This document shows, piece by piece, positions 1 through 13,619 of a DNA stretch of 64,000 nt. The stretch covers positions 1 through 64,000 of the forward strand of contig NZ_CP094359.1 of the NCBI RefSeq assembly GCF_024396695.1, given 5' to 3'. Source of the DNA: Acidithiobacillus sp. YTS05. GTDB taxonomy: Bacteria; Pseudomonadota; Gammaproteobacteria; Acidithiobacillales; Acidithiobacillaceae. The position numbers were made by a program, and so were the translations under genes. The stretch's first letter is position 1. The number at the start of each line of letters is the position of its first letter. Under the pieces are notes generated by a model. The model ran no database searches. It was not told where the DNA came from and worked only from the letters and a program-made list of their open reading frames with translations.

Positions 1-97
1 AAGGGCCATGGCGTATACTCCGGAGCAAGCAGTGGTGGCTAGCGTAGCGTGCCGAACGCTGCAGGGAAACGTATTCCGTACCTGTGACAAGGACCCC

Positions 98-1447
98 ATG
101 AGTAACGAAACGGCAAGCCAGGATGGTGCAGCGCTATGGAGCGCCCTCAGCGTCCGCATGGAAATGTTGGTGTCCACCCAGCAGTACAATACTTGGCTGC
201 GGCCTTTGCAGGCCGAATTGCACGCCGAAGAACTGTTGCTCCTGGCACCCAACAGCTTTGTCCGCGATCGCGTGCAGAATCATTACCGCGAACTGCTGGA
301 AAAAGAGCTGAATGAAATCCTTCCGGGCTTGTGCTTGCGCGTTGCCCTGCAGCAGGCGCCTGCGCCCATCAGCGACGAAAGGCCAGCGAGCCAGCCGGAG
401 CGTCGCGGACACGCTCATCATCTCAACGGTCATCATCTCAATAACGGTTTTACCTTTCAGGCCTATGTCGAGGGTAAGTCGAACCAGCTCGCGGTAGCGG
501 CAGCGCGCCAGGTGGCTGAACATCCGGGAAAATCCTACAATCCGCTGTACATCTATGGTGGCGTCGGTCTGGGCAAAACCCACCTGATGCATGCCGTGGG
601 TAACGAAATCCTGCGTGCGAATCCGCAAGCCAAGATCCTGTATATCAGCTCCGAGGGCTTCATCATGGACATGGTGCGCGCCCTCCAGCACAACAGCACC
701 GCCGAATTCAAGCAGCGCTACCGTAAGCTCGATGCCCTCCTCATCGACGATATCCAATTCTTCGCCAACAAGGACCGTACCCAGGAAGAATTTTTCCATA
801 CCTTCAATGCCCTCTTCGACGGCGGCAGTCAGATCATCATCACCTGTGATCGTTATCCCAAAGAGGTCGAGGGCTTGGAAGAACGTCTGCAATCGCGCTT
901 CGGTTGGGGCCTGACGGTGGCTATCGAACCCCACGATCTGGAAACGCGCATGGCCATCGTTTTATGTAAAGCGGAAGAAGCGGGGATCGAACTGCCCCAG
1001 GAAGTAGCTTTTTTCATTGCCGAGAAGATCCGCTCGCACGTGCGGGAGCTGGAAGGTGCGCTGCGGCGCGTCATCGCGCACGTCAATTTCACCCGCAAGC
1101 CCTACAGTGTCGAGACCGCGCGGGCGGCATTGCGCGATCTGATCGACGTGCAAAAGCGCATGATCAGCCTCGACAACATCCAGAAAGTGGTCGCCGAGTA
1201 CTTTCACATTCGTGGCTCGGAGATGCAGTCGAAGCGGCGCAGCCGCAACATCGCCCGCCCACGGCAGATGGCCATGGCCCTGACCAAGGAACTCACCTCA
1301 CACAGCCTGCCGGAGATTGGCGATGCCTTTGGTGGTCGCGACCACACCACGGTCCTGCATGCCTGTCGGCAGATCGAAAAACTGCGGCAGAGTGACCCTC
1401 AGGTTGCCGAGGACTACAACAATATCCTGCGGGTGCTGGGCGGATGA
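98..1447 (+). CDS. dnaA: Chromosomal replication initiator DnaA
   Basis: DnaA binds DnaA boxes at oriC, oligomerises with ATP and melts the origin. The 449-residue product has the usual four-part layout: an N-terminal DnaB/DiaA-interaction domain, a variable His/Asn-rich linker near residues 105-120, an AAA+ core with Walker A GGVGLGKT at about 154-161 and Walker [10 protein letters not shown], and a C-terminal DNA-binding domain carrying [18 protein letters not shown]. The frame stays open upstream to an ATG at position 8. I chose the ATG at 98 because AAGGA lies just before it and the protein then begins with the family-typical short domain I ([25 protein letters not shown]). It is followed by the presumed origin and dnaN. 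Confidence 0.97.
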   Translation: MSNETASQDGAALWSALSVRMEMLVSTQQYNTWLRPLQAELHAEELLLLAPNSFVRDRVQNHYRELLEKELNEILPGLCLRVALQQAPAPISDERPASQPERRGHAHHLNGHHLNNGFTFQAYVEGKSNQLAVAAARQVAEHPGKSYNPLYIYGGVGLGKTHLMHAVGNEILRANPQAKILYISSEGFIMDMVRALQHNSTAEFKQRYRKLDALLIDDIQFFANKDRTQEEFFHTFNALFDGGSQIIITCDRYPKEVEGLEERLQSRFGWGLTVAIEPHDLETRMAIVLCKAEEAGIELPQEVAFFIAEKIRSHVRELEGALRRVIAHVNFTRKPYSVETARAALRDLIDVQKRMISLDNIQKVVAEYFHIRGSEMQSKRRSRNIARPRQMAMALTKELTSHSLPEIGDAFGGRDHTTVLHACRQIEKLRQSDPQVAEDYNNILRVLGG

Positions 1448-1688
1448 GGCGCCGGAACAAGCTGTGGGTAACCCCCGGAACAAGTCCGGTACTGGCTTGG
1501 GGATGGAATCCGCACGGAAAATCATCCCCAAAGATACCGGCTTTTCCACAGGCTGTCCGTCCCTCCTGTCCCCCTGCATGGGGCATACTGATCAATAGGG
1601 TAAGCCTGTTATCCACAGGCAAAATTCCCCTTAATAATCACTATAAGAAAAAGAAAGAAAATTTATTATTCTCTTGGGAGACAACCCG
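1448..1688. other. oriC: Probable replication origin (oriC) between dnaA and dnaN
   Basis: This 241-bp gap has a perfect DnaA box TTATCCACA at 1609-1617. Two one-mismatch boxes are TGTGGGTAA at 1463-1471 (reverse orientation) and TTTTCCACA at 1552-1560. A purine- and AT-rich tract at about 1621-1675 could be the unwinding element. The dnaA-dnaN spacer is a common oriC site in bacteria. The dnaN promoter and its GGGAG ribosome site (1676-1680) must also lie here. The boxes are seen directly; origin function is inferred. Confidence 0.7.
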
Positions 1689-2785
1689 ATGAAGCTTCGT
1701 GTGCAGAAAGATGAGATCCTGCCCCTCCTCGCGGCCATGGCCAACATTGCCAATCGCCGGCCGGTACAACCGATCCTGTCGCATCTGTTACTGCGCAGCA
1801 CCGAAAGAGGGCTGCAGCTCGTTGCCAGCGACGGGGAAATCCAGCTTCGTGGAGAACTGGAACTCAGCGTGGAAGAAGGCGGACAAACCGCCATTCCCGC
1901 ACGCAAGCTCTATGACATCTGTCGCACCCTGGCGGATGGCAGCGAGATTCTCTTGCACAAAAACGGGGAGCGTCTGACCCTACGGTCCGGCTCCGCCCGA
2001 TTTACGCTACCGACCCTGCCTGCGCAGGATTTTCCCATCATGGAAGAGCGCGCTGCGCGCATCTCCGGTAACTGCGATGGCGAAGATTTCCAACGCGCTC
2101 TGGCTGCGGCTTCCACTGCCATGGCACACAACGACACCCGCTATTTCCTCAACGGCGTTTTTGTCGAGATTGGCGAGCAAAAGATGCGCCTCGTCGCCAC
2201 CGACGGACATCGCCTGGCGCGGGTGGAAATTGCCTTCGCTCATAGCTCCGATGCCGAGCCCTACCACGGCATCCTGCCCCGCAAAACGGTACTGGAACTG
2301 CTACGCATCGTGGGAAGTGGCGATATCGCCTGGAGCTTTGATGAACAAGGCTGCCGCATGCAACAGGGATCACAGGAATTTGCCAGCCGACTGGTGGATG
2401 CCAACTATCCAGATTATCGTCGGGTCATCCCTGTTGGCCAATTTACCCATTGCATCATCGACCGGCCAACGCTGAAAACTGCCCTGCAACAGATCGACGT
2501 TATCGCCAGCGACAAGAACCCAGTCTGCACACTGCACTTCCAAGCGGAAAACCTCGTGCTCCGCAGCCGCAATGAAGAGCAGGAAGAGGGGGAAATCAGT
2601 ATACCGGCCGCGCTACATGGCGATGCCACAGAAATTGCCTTCAACACTCGCTACTTGCTGGATGCACAAAACATCTTTGCCAGCGACGAATTACTGATCC
2701 AGGTTCGGGACAGTGCCAGCAGCGCACTGATCCGCACCCAAGAAAGCGATAATCCCCTGTATATCGTTATGCCCATTCGTCTGTA

Positions 2786-2786
<1 letters not shown>
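1689..2786 (+). CDS. dnaN: DNA polymerase III beta subunit (sliding clamp)
   Basis: The beta clamp is a ring-shaped dimer that tethers polymerase III to DNA and recruits repair polymerases, MutS/MutL and Hda-type factors. The 365-residue length matches the family (about 366 in E. coli), and the protein ends in the typical YIVMPIRL, which lies in the ligand-binding cleft. The start is taken at the ATG at 1689 (MKLRVQKDEILPLL), with GGGAG eight bases upstream; an in-frame ATG at 1674 would add five residues. The stop codon overlaps the recF ATG (TAATG), so the two genes are probably translationally coupled. Confidence 0.97.
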
Positions 2787-6228
<3,442 letters not shown>

Positions 6229-6245
6229 GTACAGGGAAGGGCAAA

Positions 6246-9200
6246 ATGGCCGGCTTCGGTCGGCGGGGAAAGCAGGGAGTACCTTTTTTGAAGCTGAGTG
6301 ATTTCGCATTTTCAAACTATCTGCAGGCGGAAACGACGCAAGAGCTGGATACCGCCTTTCTCGATGCACTGCGGGAGCGGGACACCGATCTGGCGCAGCG
6401 CCTGCTCGATCATCGCGCCGGACGCGCTGCACAGGACGGCCAAGAACGCAGCGAGTTGTTGCTTGCGCTTGCGCCGCATCTGGAAAATTTCCTCGTCGAG
6501 TTTTTTGCCATTGCCGATGCCAACCAGGCCCTGCAAGCCAAGATCCGTGATCAGGACGTGGTCATGGACTTCAAAAAGCAGTTTGTCCTGCGCCGCGGCC
6601 GACGCTTTCGCGGCGAATTCGCCGAGAGTTTCAGCGACCTGCAAAGCTGGTTGGATCAGCAGATGCATGCCAGCGGTCTGCCCGCCGACGATCGCGAGTG
6701 GTCGATTGCCCGCTTGGGGATGGGCTGGTTGGCCGATGAGGCCGCGCACGCCGAGGCTATTCAGCGGCTAACCCAGTGGTGTGCCCTGGCCCTGAGTGAT
6801 CCGTCGGCCAAGCTTGCCGTAGAGGGATGGTCGAGTTTTCGCCTACCCGAACGGATGGATCATGAGAACCTGGTGCCGCTGGTACATGCCGAGCGCGCCG
6901 ATCATCCCCTGGCGGCCGACCCGCAAAATTGGCGACGTCGAGATGCCTTCCATCTCACTGACCAGCGCATGGACCTGCGCAGCGTGCAAAGCGAGGTGCA
7001 TTACTGCCTCTATTGTCACGACCACGACGGCGATTTCTGCTCGCGCGGCTTCCCGGAGAAAAAGGGCGTACCCGAGTTGGGCTTCAAGGTCGATCCCCTC
7101 GGCGTGACCCTGACTGGCTGCCCCTTGGAAGAAAAGATCTCCGAGATGCAGATTCTGCGGCGGGATGGCTTCAGCATTGCCGCCCTGGCGATGATCATGG
7201 TCGACAACCCCATGGTGCCGGCGACGGGCCACCGCATCTGCAATGATTGTATGAAGGGCTGCGTCTATCAGAAACAAGACCCGGTCAACATTCCCCAGGT
7301 GGAAACGCGCATCCTTACTGACGTGCTGGAACTGCCCTTGGGCGTGGAGATCTATGACCTGCTGACGCGCTGGAATCCGCTGCGCCAGGAACAATTCGTT
7401 GCCACCAACGACAACGGCCGCAAAGTCCTGGTAGCTGGCATGGGGCCGGCAGGCTTCACCATGGCCCACCACCTCCTGCAGGCGGGCTGTACTGTGGTCG
7501 GGGTCGATGGGCTCAAGATCGAACCCTTACCCGATGGCCTGCAAACGGCGCCAGTGCGCGATTGGTCGGCCCTGCAGGAAGACCTTGATGAGCGCATCCT
7601 GCTCGGTTTTGGCGGCGTTGCCGAATACGGCATCACCGTGCGCTGGGACAAGAACTTTCTCAAGCTGATCTATCTCAGCCTGCTGCGGCGGCCGGGGTTC
7701 CAGATCTTTGGCGGCGTGCGCCTCGGCGGCACTCTGCGTTTGGAAGATGCCTGGGAACTGGGCTTTGATCATGTCTGTCTGGCCACCGGCGCTGGCCTGC
7801 CCCGGGTGCTATCCTTGCCCGGCAGTCTGGCGCGCGGCATGCGCCAGGCCAGTGATTTCCTCATGGCCCTGCAGCTCACCGGTGCCGGCAAGAAAAGCAG
7901 CCTGGCCAATCTGCAGGTGCGGCTGCCCGCCGTGGTCATCGGAGGTGGTCTGACGGCGGTGGATACCGCCACCGAGGTGCAGGCCTACTATATTCGCCAG
8001 GTCGAAAAAGTCCTGGCGCGCTATGAGGCGCTTTTGCCCGAGATGGGCGAGGAAAAGCTGCGGGCAGGATTGTCCGAAGAGGACGCCGGCATCCTCGATG
8101 AATTTCTTGCCCACGGTCGGGCAGTACGCGCAGAACGCGAGCGGGCGGCGGCGAAGGGCGAGGAACCCAATTTCATTCCCCTGCTGCATGCCTGGGGTGG
8201 CGTCACCCTGGCCTATCGCAAGGGTATGCGCCAGTCCCCTGCCTATACCCGCAACCACGAAGAGCTGATCAAGGCCATGGAAGAGGGGCTTTTCTACCAG
8301 GAAGGCGCAGATCCACTACGGGCCGATCTCGATGGCTTTGGGCATGTCGAGGCCATGGTTTTCCGCAAGCTGCGCGAAGAGGATGGCCGCTGGGTCGCGA
8401 CGGGCGAGGAACTCTGCCTGCCCGCCCGCAGTGTTTTCGTGGCCGCCGGAACGGTGCCGAATACCATCTATGAGCGGGAATATCCGGGTACCCTGCAGCT
8501 CGATGGCGATCATTTCCAGCCGCATCTGGCGCACCCGGACCGCAGTGTGCAGGAGGTGCAGGTAGCGGAGCACTGTAAATCGCCCGAGCCCGGTCCTTTC
8601 ACTTCCTACCAGGATGGCGTCGGTCATCGGGTCAGCTTCATTGGCGATACCCATCCGGTCTATCACGGCAGCGTGGTCAAGGCCATCGCCTCTGCCAAGC
8701 GGAGCTATCCCGATGTGCTGGCGGCGATGGAAATTCTCCCCCCGGCGCCACGGAAGGATCTCTCTGCGTTCCAGGAGCGCCTGAAGTCTCGGCTCAGCGC
8801 CCGGATTCGTCGTATCGACCGCAGCAACCCGGCGGTCTGCGAGCTTTGGGTCGAGGCCCCGGCAGCGGCCAGTAATTTTCAGCCGGGGCAGTTCTTCCGC
8901 CTGCAGAGCTTCGAGACCGGCAGCCCCGTGGTCGAAGATACCCGCTTGCAGATCCCGGTACTGACGGTCAGCGGCGCCGGAGTGGAAGGCGACTTGATCC
9001 GGCTGATGGTGCTGCAATGGGGTACGGCGCCGCGCATTGCCGGACGCCTGCAGGAAGGCGATCCCGTCCTACTCATGGGTCCGACGGGGGCACCCACGGA
9101 CATTCCCCAAGGCAAGACCATCGCCGTGGTCGCCGGGCGCTGGGGGGCAGCAGTGATGCTCGATATCGGCCCCGCCCTGCGCGCCGCCGGTAATCGTGTG

Positions 9201-9767
9201 CTCTATGTGGCAGCCTTCGCGCAGGCCAGCGAGCTCGACCACCAAGACGAACTGGAGGCCGCCGCCGACCAGATTCTCTGGTGTACGGCTCGGGGTCCGA
9301 AGATTACCGCGCGGCGATCGCAAGACCTCAGTGTCGAGGCGGCGGACATGGTACAGTTGCTCCGTGAGTACGCCGCCGGACAATTGCCCGGACAGGCCGG
9401 GGATGGGATCCCCCTGCAGCAGGTCGATCGTCTGATGGTGATGGGCTCCACCGGCCTGCTCAAGGGCTTCCAGAGCGCTCTGCGCGGCGATCTCGGGTCG
9501 TTGTTCCCGGCCCATCTGGAAGCGGTTGCCACCGTGGGCAGCCCCATGCAGTGCATGCTCAAGGGTGTCTGTGCCCAGTGCCTGCAATGGCAGGTCGATC
9601 CGGAAACCGGCAAACGCACCCAGGCGGTGTTCACCTGTGCCGGTCAGGATCAACCTCTGGCCTGGGTCGATCTCGACAACCTCACCGCCCGGCAGGGGCA
9701 GAACCGTCTGCTCGAACGGCTTTCCAGCCACTGGCTGGACCATGTACTGGCGCGCGCCGACGCCTGA
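6246..9767 (+). CDS. Large FAD/NAD(P) iron-sulfur oxidoreductase (GltD-like core plus PyrK-like reductase end)
   Basis: The substrate is unknown. Residues 1-200 or so match no domain I can name. A cysteine cluster (C254, C257, C265, C292, C332, C335, C339) precedes a dinucleotide-binding GMGPAG at 398-403, and a second nucleotide fold carries VVIGGGLTAVDTATE. This resembles glutamate synthase small-subunit-type flavoproteins with N-terminal 4Fe-4S clusters. From about residue 860 it resembles ferredoxin-NADP reductase/PyrK modules, ending in a cysteine motif (C1103, C1109, C1112 and one near 1130) like the 2Fe-2S site of PyrK. The ATG at 6246 follows AGGGAAGG; a TTG at 6288 with GCAGGGAG upstream is an alternative start. 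It lies 17 bp after gyrB and may be cotranscribed. A role as an electron-bifurcating or NAD(P)H:acceptor reductase is a guess. Confidence 0.75.
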   Translation: MAGFGRRGKQGVPFLKLSDFAFSNYLQAETTQELDTAFLDALRERDTDLAQRLLDHRAGRAAQDGQERSELLLALAPHLENFLVEFFAIADANQALQAKIRDQDVVMDFKKQFVLRRGRRFRGEFAESFSDLQSWLDQQMHASGLPADDREWSIARLGMGWLADEAAHAEAIQRLTQWCALALSDPSAKLAVEGWSSFRLPERMDHENLVPLVHAERADHPLAADPQNWRRRDAFHLTDQRMDLRSVQSEVHYCLYCHDHDGDFCSRGFPEKKGVPELGFKVDPLGVTLTGCPLEEKISEMQILRRDGFSIAALAMIMVDNPMVPATGHRICNDCMKGCVYQKQDPVNIPQVETRILTDVLELPLGVEIYDLLTRWNPLRQEQFVATNDNGRKVLVAGMGPAGFTMAHHLLQAGCTVVGVDGLKIEPLPDGLQTAPVRDWSALQEDLDERILLGFGGVAEYGITVRWDKNFLKLIYLSLLRRPGFQIFGGVRLGGTLRLEDAWELGFDHVCLATGAGLPRVLSLPGSLARGMRQASDFLMALQLTGAGKKSSLANLQVRLPAVVIGGGLTAVDTATEVQAYYIRQVEKVLARYEALLPEMGEEKLRAGLSEEDAGILDEFLAHGRAVRAERERAAAKGEEPNFIPLLHAWGGVTLAYRKGMRQSPAYTRNHEELIKAMEEGLFYQEGADPLRADLDGFGHVEAMVFRKLREEDGRWVATGEELCLPARSVFVAAGTVPNTIYEREYPGTLQLDGDHFQPHLAHPDRSVQEVQVAEHCKSPEPGPFTSYQDGVGHRVSFIGDTHPVYHGSVVKAIASAKRSYPDVLAAMEILPPAPRKDLSAFQERLKSRLSARIRRIDRSNPAVCELWVEAPAAASNFQPGQFFRLQSFETGSPVVEDTRLQIPVLTVSGAGVEGDLIRLMVLQWGTAPRIAGRLQEGDPVLLMGPTGAPTDIPQGKTIAVVAGRWGAAVMLDIGPALRAAGNRVLYVAAFAQASELDHQDELEAAADQILWCTARGPKITARRSQDLSVEAADMVQLLREYAAGQLPGQAGDGIPLQQVDRLMVMGSTGLLKGFQSALRGDLGSLFPAHLEAVATVGSPMQCMLKGVCAQCLQWQVDPETGKRTQAVFTCAGQDQPLAWVDLDNLTARQGQNRLLERLSSHWLDHVLARADA

Positions 9768-9770
9768 GGA

Positions 9771-9827
9771 TCAATCCCGCACAAACGAGGCGCTGATCTC
9801 GTCCAGGGTCAGGCCTCGGGTTTCCGG
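9771..9827 (-). pseudogene. 3' remnant of an MFS sugar-transporter gene
   Basis: Read on the minus strand, this gives [18 protein letters not shown] followed by TGA. It matches the C-terminal signature of the intact sugar porter at 17538-18890 ([18 protein letters not shown]) in 16 of 18 residues. Similarity stops abruptly at the proline codon. The fragment lies 3 bp from the oxidoreductase stop and overlaps the 3' end of hsdR. It is best read as the former end of the transporter gene, cut off by arrival of the hsd island. Confidence 0.8.
9775..9827. repeat. Left copy of 53-bp direct repeat flanking the restriction island
   Basis: These 53 bases match 17563-17615 in the same orientation with three mismatches (9781 A/G, 9801 G/T, 9822 T/C). 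Sequences on both sides are unrelated. The copy contains the last five sense codons and the stop of hsdR (RKPEA, stop 9809-9811) in one minus-strand frame, and the transporter C-terminus in another. Confidence 0.9.
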
Positions 9828-12800
9828 GGCAAATCGCAAAGCTGCCCGCCGACGCCTTTGAACTTCTCTACAAACGCCGCGATTTTCTGAAAAACGCTCT
9901 GCTTTTTGGACAGGTATTGTGGATTCAGCGGGCTCATCTTGGGCAGTACGGCATTGAGCTCCGTGCCACTGTCACTGGCAAATTCCCGTTTGAGCGAGCT
10001 GGTGATATAGCGCCTGGCGGCCTCGACATTCAGATTTTCGGCGCTGATCAGTTCTTCCGCCTCGCGCTGTTGTTCCGCTTGGGCAAAGGTGAAGAAGGCA
10101 TCGATGACGCTCGCCTTATCGCCAATCTGATCGAGATCGGTCTGATTGATAAAATCGACCAGCAGGCTCTCCTTGGCGCGGTTGCCCAGGCTGGCGCGAA
10201 TGACCCGACGCACTTCATCCACCAATTCCGATTTGCTCTTGACCTTCTTGTGGTGCTCAAAAATCAACTCCAGAATGTAGTCTAGGTTGATCTCCTGGGA
10301 TTTGAGCAATTCCACTTCAAAGACCACATCATCCCAGTCGATGCTGGATTTTTCCTTCTCGGCGGAGGCCTTATCCCGCCGCAACCAATCGCGAATATCA
10401 TTATAGCTCGAGCGGTAATCCTGGATTTTGCGTTCGGCAGGTATCTTGATCTCTTGCAACGCGGCCAGATCCTCATCATTCAGATAATGCTTGGCCTTGA
10501 ACGCCGCCACCGCCGCCGGGTCGCTCATATCAATGCATTGCAAATCCTTCAGACTGGCGAACTCATCGAAGTTTTGCAGGATGTTTTCAACGCGCAAATA
10601 TTCGCCAAAGAGCTTGGCGAAAGCCTTTTTGTCCGACTCTTTTTCAATGGCGGCAGGATCCGGGAAGCGCGTTTCCAGCTCCTTCACCACCGCCACAAAG
10701 CCGCGCCGCGCCTCGCCGGTGACCTCATCGGTGAAGCCTTCCATGTATTCGCTATAGCTCTTCTCCAGCACCACATTCTTGGTGTTCTTGTCACCGAACA
10801 GGGTAATGGCGGCTATGGTCGCCTGCTCCAGATCGCGGAAGGTAACGATATTGCCGAAGGTTTTGGTGGCATCAAAAATGCGGTTGGTGCGCGAATAAGC
10901 CTGCATCAAGCCGTGGTAACGCAGGTTTTTATCCACAAACAAGGTGTTCAGCGTGGGCGCGTCAAAGCCGGTGAGGAACATGCCGACCACAATCAGCAGG
11001 TCGATCTCCTTGGCTTTAACCCTTTTGGCCAGGTCGCGGTAATAGTTCTGGAAGCCATTGCTATCCACGCTGAAATTGGTTTTGAACAGTGCGTTATAGT
11101 CGGCAATGGCCGCGCTCAAAAACTCCTTGGCGCTGCTGTTCATGGCCGAGACATCAAAGCTCTCGTCGGCAATATCGCCCACCGCATCCTGCGCTTCATT
11201 GGCGGCAAAGGAAAAGATGGTCGCCACCTTCAGCGGCTTGTCGCTATCCTTCTGCAAGGTCTTGAACGACTCGTAATACAGCTTGGCCGCGTCCACGCTG
11301 CTGACCGCGAACATGGCATTGAAGCCTTTGTTACCGGGATGCAGGCGGTGGGTTTTCTGGCGGAAGTTGTTCAGGATGTACTGAGTGATCTCGCAGATGC
11401 GATCCGGGTGCAGCAAAGCCTGCCGGTTTTCTGCCGCGCTGAGTTTTTTCTCATCCTGCTCGGTTTCAATGGCCTTGAACTGCGGGCGCACATCGTTGTA
11501 GTCCACCTTGAACTTCAGCACCTTTTCGTCACGAATCGCATCGGTGATCACATACGCATGCAGCTCACGGCCAAACACGCTGGCAGTGGTTTCCGCGCCC
11601 AGCGCGTTCTCGGGGAAGATTGGCGTGCCGGTAAAACCAAACTGATAAAACTTCTTGAACTTCTGCTTCAGGTTTTTCTGCGCCTCGCCAAACTGGCTGC
11701 GGTGGCACTCATCAAAAATGAACACCACCTGCTTGCCAAAGATCGGCAGGTTGCCTTCGCTCTTCATCAGGTTATTGAGCTTCTGGATGGTGGTGACAAC
11801 GATCTTGTTGTCGTCCTTGTCCAGATTACGCTTCAGTCCCGCCGTGCTGTCCGAGCCATTCACGCTGTCCGGTGAAAAGCGCTGGTATTCCTTCATGGTC
11901 TGGTAGTCCAGATCCTTGCGGTCCACCACAAAAAACACCTTATCGATGAAATCCAACTCGGTAGCCAGACGCGCCGCCTTGAAACTGGTCAGGGTTTTGC
12001 CGCTACCGGTGGTGTGCCAGATGAAACCACCACTCTCCGTATTGCTCCAGTTCTTGGCCTGATAGCTGCTCTTGATCTTCCACAAAATGCGCTCGGTGGC
12101 AGCAATCTGGTAGGGGCGCATCACCAGCAAGGTATCGCTCACATCGAACACCGAATAATGCAGTAACACATTGAGCAGGGTTCCTTTCTGCAAGAAAGTG
12201 GCGGTAAAGTCCTTCAAATCCTTGATCAGACTGTTATCCGCCCTCGCCCAGTTCATGGTGAAGTCGAAGCTGTGCTTGTTGCGCTGCGTGGTATTGGCAA
12301 AGTAGCGGCTGTCGGTGCCGTTAGAGATCACGAACAACTGCAAGTATTTGAACAGCGAATGCTCGCTGTTAAAGCTCTCCTTGCTGTAGCGGTGCACCTG
12401 ATTGAAGGCTTCCCGAATCGCCACGCCGCGCTTTTTCAGCTCGACCTGCACCAGCGGCAGGCCATTGACCAGAATCGTCACGTCATAGCGGTTGACGTGG
12501 CTGCCGGTCTGCTCGAATTGCTTAATCACCTGCACCTTGTTGCGGGCGATGTTCTTCTTATCCAGCAGGTAGATGTTCTGGATGCGCCCATCGTCAAACA
12601 CAAAATCGTGAATGTAATCGTCGTGAATCTTGCGGGTTTTCTCGACAATGCCATCGCTCGGCTTGTCCAGCCAGGTTTCCACAAAACGCCGCCACTCGCC
12701 ATCAAGGAAATGCACATTATTGAGCGTTTGCAGTTGCTCGCGCACATTGGCCAGCAAGGCTTCGGGGGTACTTAGGCTGGGCAGGTATTCATAGCCCTGA

Positions 12801-12934
12801 TTCTGCAAGTCCACGATCAACTCGCGTTCCAAGTCGTATTCACTCTGGTAACTTTCGGCCACCTTCCAGTCGCGGCTGTATTTATCCAGAACAATGAAGT
12901 GATTGGATTCAGCGATAGTTTTGTAGTCGGTCAT
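9809..12934 (-). CDS. hsdR: Type I restriction enzyme R subunit (HsdR), EcoR124-like
   Basis: HsdR is the ATP-driven translocase and nuclease of the R2M2S complex that cuts DNA lacking the host methylation pattern. The 1041 residues contain a PD-(D/E)XK nuclease near the N-terminus (D151, then E165-L-K167 in QVELKKRG). A superfamily 2 motor follows, with GSGKT at 310-314 and DECH at 408-411, then motif VI-like residues near [10 protein letters not shown] and a helical C-terminal domain. AGGAA precedes the ATG at 12934. It is the last gene of the island operon, 79 bp after fic. Its final five codons and stop lie in the left 53-bp repeat, so the C-terminus (LPRKPEA) was partly rewritten by the insertion. 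The protein otherwise looks full length and intact. Confidence 0.95.
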   Translation of the reverse strand: MTDYKTIAESNHFIVLDKYSRDWKVAESYQSEYDLERELIVDLQNQGYEYLPSLSTPEALLANVREQLQTLNNVHFLDGEWRRFVETWLDKPSDGIVEKTRKIHDDYIHDFVFDDGRIQNIYLLDKKNIARNKVQVIKQFEQTGSHVNRYDVTILVNGLPLVQVELKKRGVAIREAFNQVHRYSKESFNSEHSLFKYLQLFVISNGTDSRYFANTTQRNKHSFDFTMNWARADNSLIKDLKDFTATFLQKGTLLNVLLHYSVFDVSDTLLVMRPYQIAATERILWKIKSSYQAKNWSNTESGGFIWHTTGSGKTLTSFKAARLATELDFIDKVFFVVDRKDLDYQTMKEYQRFSPDSVNGSDSTAGLKRNLDKDDNKIVVTTIQKLNNLMKSEGNLPIFGKQVVFIFDECHRSQFGEAQKNLKQKFKKFYQFGFTGTPIFPENALGAETTASVFGRELHAYVITDAIRDEKVLKFKVDYNDVRPQFKAIETEQDEKKLSAAENRQALLHPDRICEITQYILNNFRQKTHRLHPGNKGFNAMFAVSSVDAAKLYYESFKTLQKDSDKPLKVATIFSFAANEAQDAVGDIADESFDVSAMNSSAKEFLSAAIADYNALFKTNFSVDSNGFQNYYRDLAKRVKAKEIDLLIVVGMFLTGFDAPTLNTLFVDKNLRYHGLMQAYSRTNRIFDATKTFGNIVTFRDLEQATIAAITLFGDKNTKNVVLEKSYSEYMEGFTDEVTGEARRGFVAVVKELETRFPDPAAIEKESDKKAFAKLFGEYLRVENILQNFDEFASLKDLQCIDMSDPAAVAAFKAKHYLNDEDLAALQEIKIPAERKIQDYRSSYNDIRDWLRRDKASAEKEKSSIDWDDVVFEVELLKSQEINLDYILELIFEHHKKVKSKSELVDEVRRVIRASLGNRAKESLLVDFINQTDLDQIGDKASVIDAFFTFAQAEQQREAEELISAENLNVEAARRYITSSLKREFASDSGTELNAVLPKMSPLNPQYLSKKQSVFQKIAAFVEKFKGVGGQLCDLPRKPEA

Positions 12935-13013
12935 CGGTATTGTTCCTGGCTATAACAAAAGTCATATTTTCCCGCAGCCTGTGGGACAAAAGATTGTGGG
13001 CTGAGCCTGTGCG

Positions 13014-13619
13014 CTACAGCCCAGCGGTTTTGAATTCGCTATAACCCTCGTAGTAATAGCTCACATCGATGCCTTTCATGAACAGGGCGCGATCGTCCAC
13101 CTGGTCCGTGAGCGCCTGTTTGAGTAGCGTCTTGATTTCCAGGTCTTTCACCACGCTGCGCTGCATCGCGGAGAGGTATTCGGTCTTGTCCACCAAATTC
13201 CAATCCACCACCTGCCGAATCGCTTTTTTAAGCATCAGATCCAGCCAGATGCGAGTGGCCCGACCGTTACCCTCCCGGAACGGGTGGGCGACATTCATCT
13301 CCACATATTTTTCGATGATTTCATCGAAGGTGCCTTGTGGCATGGCATCGATCCGCTGCAGGGCGGCATCGAGATAAAGCACGGATGCAAAGCGAAAATT
13401 TCCTTTGGCGATATTCACATCACGAATCTGACCAGCAAAGTGATATATGTCACTGAATAAATAGGTATGGATAAACGACAGGCCGGGGAAGGTGCCGACC
13501 GCCACTTTTTCGATGTCGCCCGAGTCAAACAGTTGTTTGGCCTTTTTTTTGCTGAGTTTTTCTTCGGCTCTGGCGAGCTCAACCTGATGATTAATGTTGA
13601 GTTTGTTTTCCAGAATCAT
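13014..13619 (-). CDS. fic: Fic-domain protein adenylyltransferase, class III (self-inhibited)
   Basis: Fic enzymes transfer AMP from ATP to hydroxyl side chains of target proteins. This 201-residue single-domain protein has the full active motif HPFREGNGR at 112-120, with catalytic His112. A C-terminal S187-YYY-E191-G192 matches the (S/T)xxxE(G/N) inhibitory helix of class III Fic proteins such as Neisseria meningitidis NmFic. In that family, monomer release and auto-AMPylation beside the serine relieve inhibition, and gyrase B is a known target. The catalytic and inhibitory residues are seen; target and regulation here are inferred. The ATG overlaps the hsdS stop by four bases (ATGA) and hsdR follows 79 bp on. 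Fic genes are often found within type I restriction loci. Confidence 0.92.
   Translation of the reverse strand: MILENKLNINHQVELARAEEKLSKKKAKQLFDSGDIEKVAVGTFPGLSFIHTYLFSDIYHFAGQIRDVNIAKGNFRFASVLYLDAALQRIDAMPQGTFDEIIEKYVEMNVAHPFREGNGRATRIWLDLMLKKAIRQVVDWNLVDKTEYLSAMQRSVVKDLEIKTLLKQALTDQVDDRALFMKGIDVSYYYEGYSEFKTAGL

Noticed and set aside
10454-11875. A 473-codon plus-strand frame inside the hsdR region
   Set aside because: It is antisense to the conserved HsdR motor domain, and its product shows no recognisable domain.
13503-13523. An SGDIEK segment near the Fic N-terminus as inhibitory motif
   Set aside because: It lacks the final Gly/Asn of the motif and lies before the Fic core; the C-terminal SYYYEG fits class III fully.
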